In this document: piece after piece, positions 63,022-64,000 of the stretch
How positions within the stretch are numbered: the stretch's first letter is position 1
Layout of the letters: the number at the start of each line of letters is the position of its first letter
Source: Semisulcospira habei
Lineage: Eukaryota > Mollusca > Gastropoda > Semisulcospiridae
Reading direction: 5' to 3'
Assembly (NCBI GenBank): GCA_036245525.1
Contig: BTPG01000006.1
Coordinates: 72,683,526 to 72,747,525 of the forward strand
DNA length: 64,000 nucleotides
Program-made: the position numbers and the translations under genes
The notes under the pieces: generated by a model
The model's database searches: none
What the model saw: only the letters and a program-made list of their open reading frames with translations
Told to the model about the DNA's origin: nothing

Positions 63022-63206
63022 TTAACCCTTTTCATCCCAATAAACTACTGCTTGAAATTAATTTGACTGTGACAGTTGAAGGGTGGTGCCAGAATAGCTA
63101 TTCTGACACCACCCTTCAACCAATTGGTTGATCTATCTCCTAATCTGTAATGTAGCCTTCAAAGGACAGGAAGCAAATTTTTGTGCCTCAGAATGTAATG
63201 GGTTAA
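63022..63206. mobile_element. Palindromic MITE, family B, TTAA on both sides
   Basis: TTAACCCTTTTCATCCC and CAGAATGTAATGGGTTAA are the ends. The hairpin apex (GCGCC) is deleted, leaving a tighter AGAATAGCTATTCT centre. Confidence 0.8.
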
Positions 63207-63419
63207 CTTATTACATACCGAGACTGATTTGTAAAAATGTTTTTGCTTATTGTCATATACGAAGGCTACATTACAAATTAGGAGATAGAGCAACCATTTC
63301 AGTTTAAGGGTGGTGCCTGAACAGCTTGGCGCTTCAGGCGGAAAGTTATTCTGGCACCACCCTTAGTATCATAGGCAAACCTATTTCAAGCAATTGTGTA
63401 CCAGGATGAAAAGGGTTAA
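63203..63419. mobile_element. Palindromic MITE, family B, inverted and abutting its neighbour
   Basis: It starts at the TTAA (63203-63206) that ends the previous MITE and closes with CCAGGATGAAAAGGGTTAA at 63419. Internal order is reversed relative to the neighbour. The hairpin is at 63297-63370. Confidence 0.7.
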
Positions 63420-64000
63420 AAGCTGGCAAGCAGCCACACCAGAGAATACCCTATGAGCCCCCTACCTCCATCTGGGAGTAATTGTATCAATTGAAAGATT
63501 TCATTAAAATTAAATACACAATCACAAAATGTCATACACCTTTGACTTAAAACACCATTACGCGTAAATCTGAAGACAAATTTCAGCACCATTTGTGTTT
63601 GTTGTGCCTTGTCAACACACCTGATGAACTTCTACGGCAGTTTGAGCATGTCCGAGCATGTAGCGCCGCAAGTACACTAGTTTGTGTACACCGTTTGCGC
63701 ACCAATTTTAGCTCCATGTTACTTGCGCAGATAGCACCGAGTGGAGGTAAATTACTTAATATTATGTGGGCTAAACTGGACTCTCGTGTTTAATCAAACA
63801 ATACTTGTATGCAGTGTTTTGTAACCATCTGTTGCAGAAGGGTTTCTTTGAACAGTTATAAGGGTATAGGGCTTTTAACTTGAAGCAGAAGAAAATGCAG
63901 CATCTTACAAAAAGATACCTGTCTCCAGGGTTTAAAGGTTTTCTTTATTAACCCTTTGCGTGTCAGTAGTGGTCTTACAAGATGATTCATACAGGAATCA

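Larger units (their letters stand above)
58035..64000. other. Upstream or first-intron region of the PHF21A homologue
   Basis: Mostly MITEs and AT-rich DNA. I see no long coding exon. A short candidate start, TCCCAG ATG GAG GTAGGG on the minus strand at 63466-63471, would splice in phase to the exon at 58034, but this is weak. A poly-C run is at 59170-59186. Confidence 0.4.

Overview
This is a eukaryotic nuclear window, most likely from a mollusc (probably a marine gastropod). That assignment is an inference. It rests on the mix of Rex1/Babar-like, L2-like and RTE-like LINEs, two DIRS-like tyrosine-recombinase retrotransposons, and dispersed GGCGTTAAAC-type short repeats that I associate from memory with mollusc genomes. 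There is no bacterial-style gene organisation, operon or CRISPR array.

The only host gene I can support is on the minus strand: a homologue of PHF21A/BHC80, the PHD-finger subunit of the LSD1-CoREST histone demethylase complex. Eleven exons from 58034 down to the stop codon at 30726 join in phase with GT/AG borders at every junction (1443 nt, 481 codons including the stop). They encode an N-terminal helix, a low-complexity linker, a conserved FMxSLxLVT / QSRRxERKRRSTANP block, an AT-hook split across two exons, a Cys4-His-Cys3 PHD finger, and a C-terminal coiled coil. The start codon is not firmly identified.

Layout. 1-5800: intergenic, packed with palindromic MITEs and two tRNA-like SINE heads; copies here carry odd 3-5 nt insertions absent from copies elsewhere. 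6150-9405: a Rex1/Babar-like LINE. 9405-9945: TA tracts around a small foldback element. 10343-11850: 3' part of an L2-like LINE. 12052-16970: a four-deep nest in which a MITE is split by an array of ~380 bp units, which is split by a 3.55 kb DNA transposon, which contains a second L2 fragment. 16980-20735: MITEs and a micro-retroposon. 20736-27001: DIRS-like element A (gag, RT/RNase H and recombinase all open). 27002-30725: downstream region or 3'UTR of the PHF21A homologue. 30726-58034: the PHF21A homologue. One of its introns holds a truncated RTE-like LINE (41981-43131), DIRS-like element B (46430-52942) and a second RTE-like LINE nested in a MITE (53928-56030). 58035-64000: upstream or first-intron region with more MITEs.

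The features most worth a second look are: (i) a conserved spliceosomal leader intron at the start of gag in both DIRS-like elements; (ii) a ~52-64 bp retroposon present four times, always with the same end and with 11-16 bp target duplications; (iii) a dense population of TTAA-flanked foldback MITEs with piggyBac-like ends and strong central hairpins, many inside the introns of a chromatin-regulator gene.
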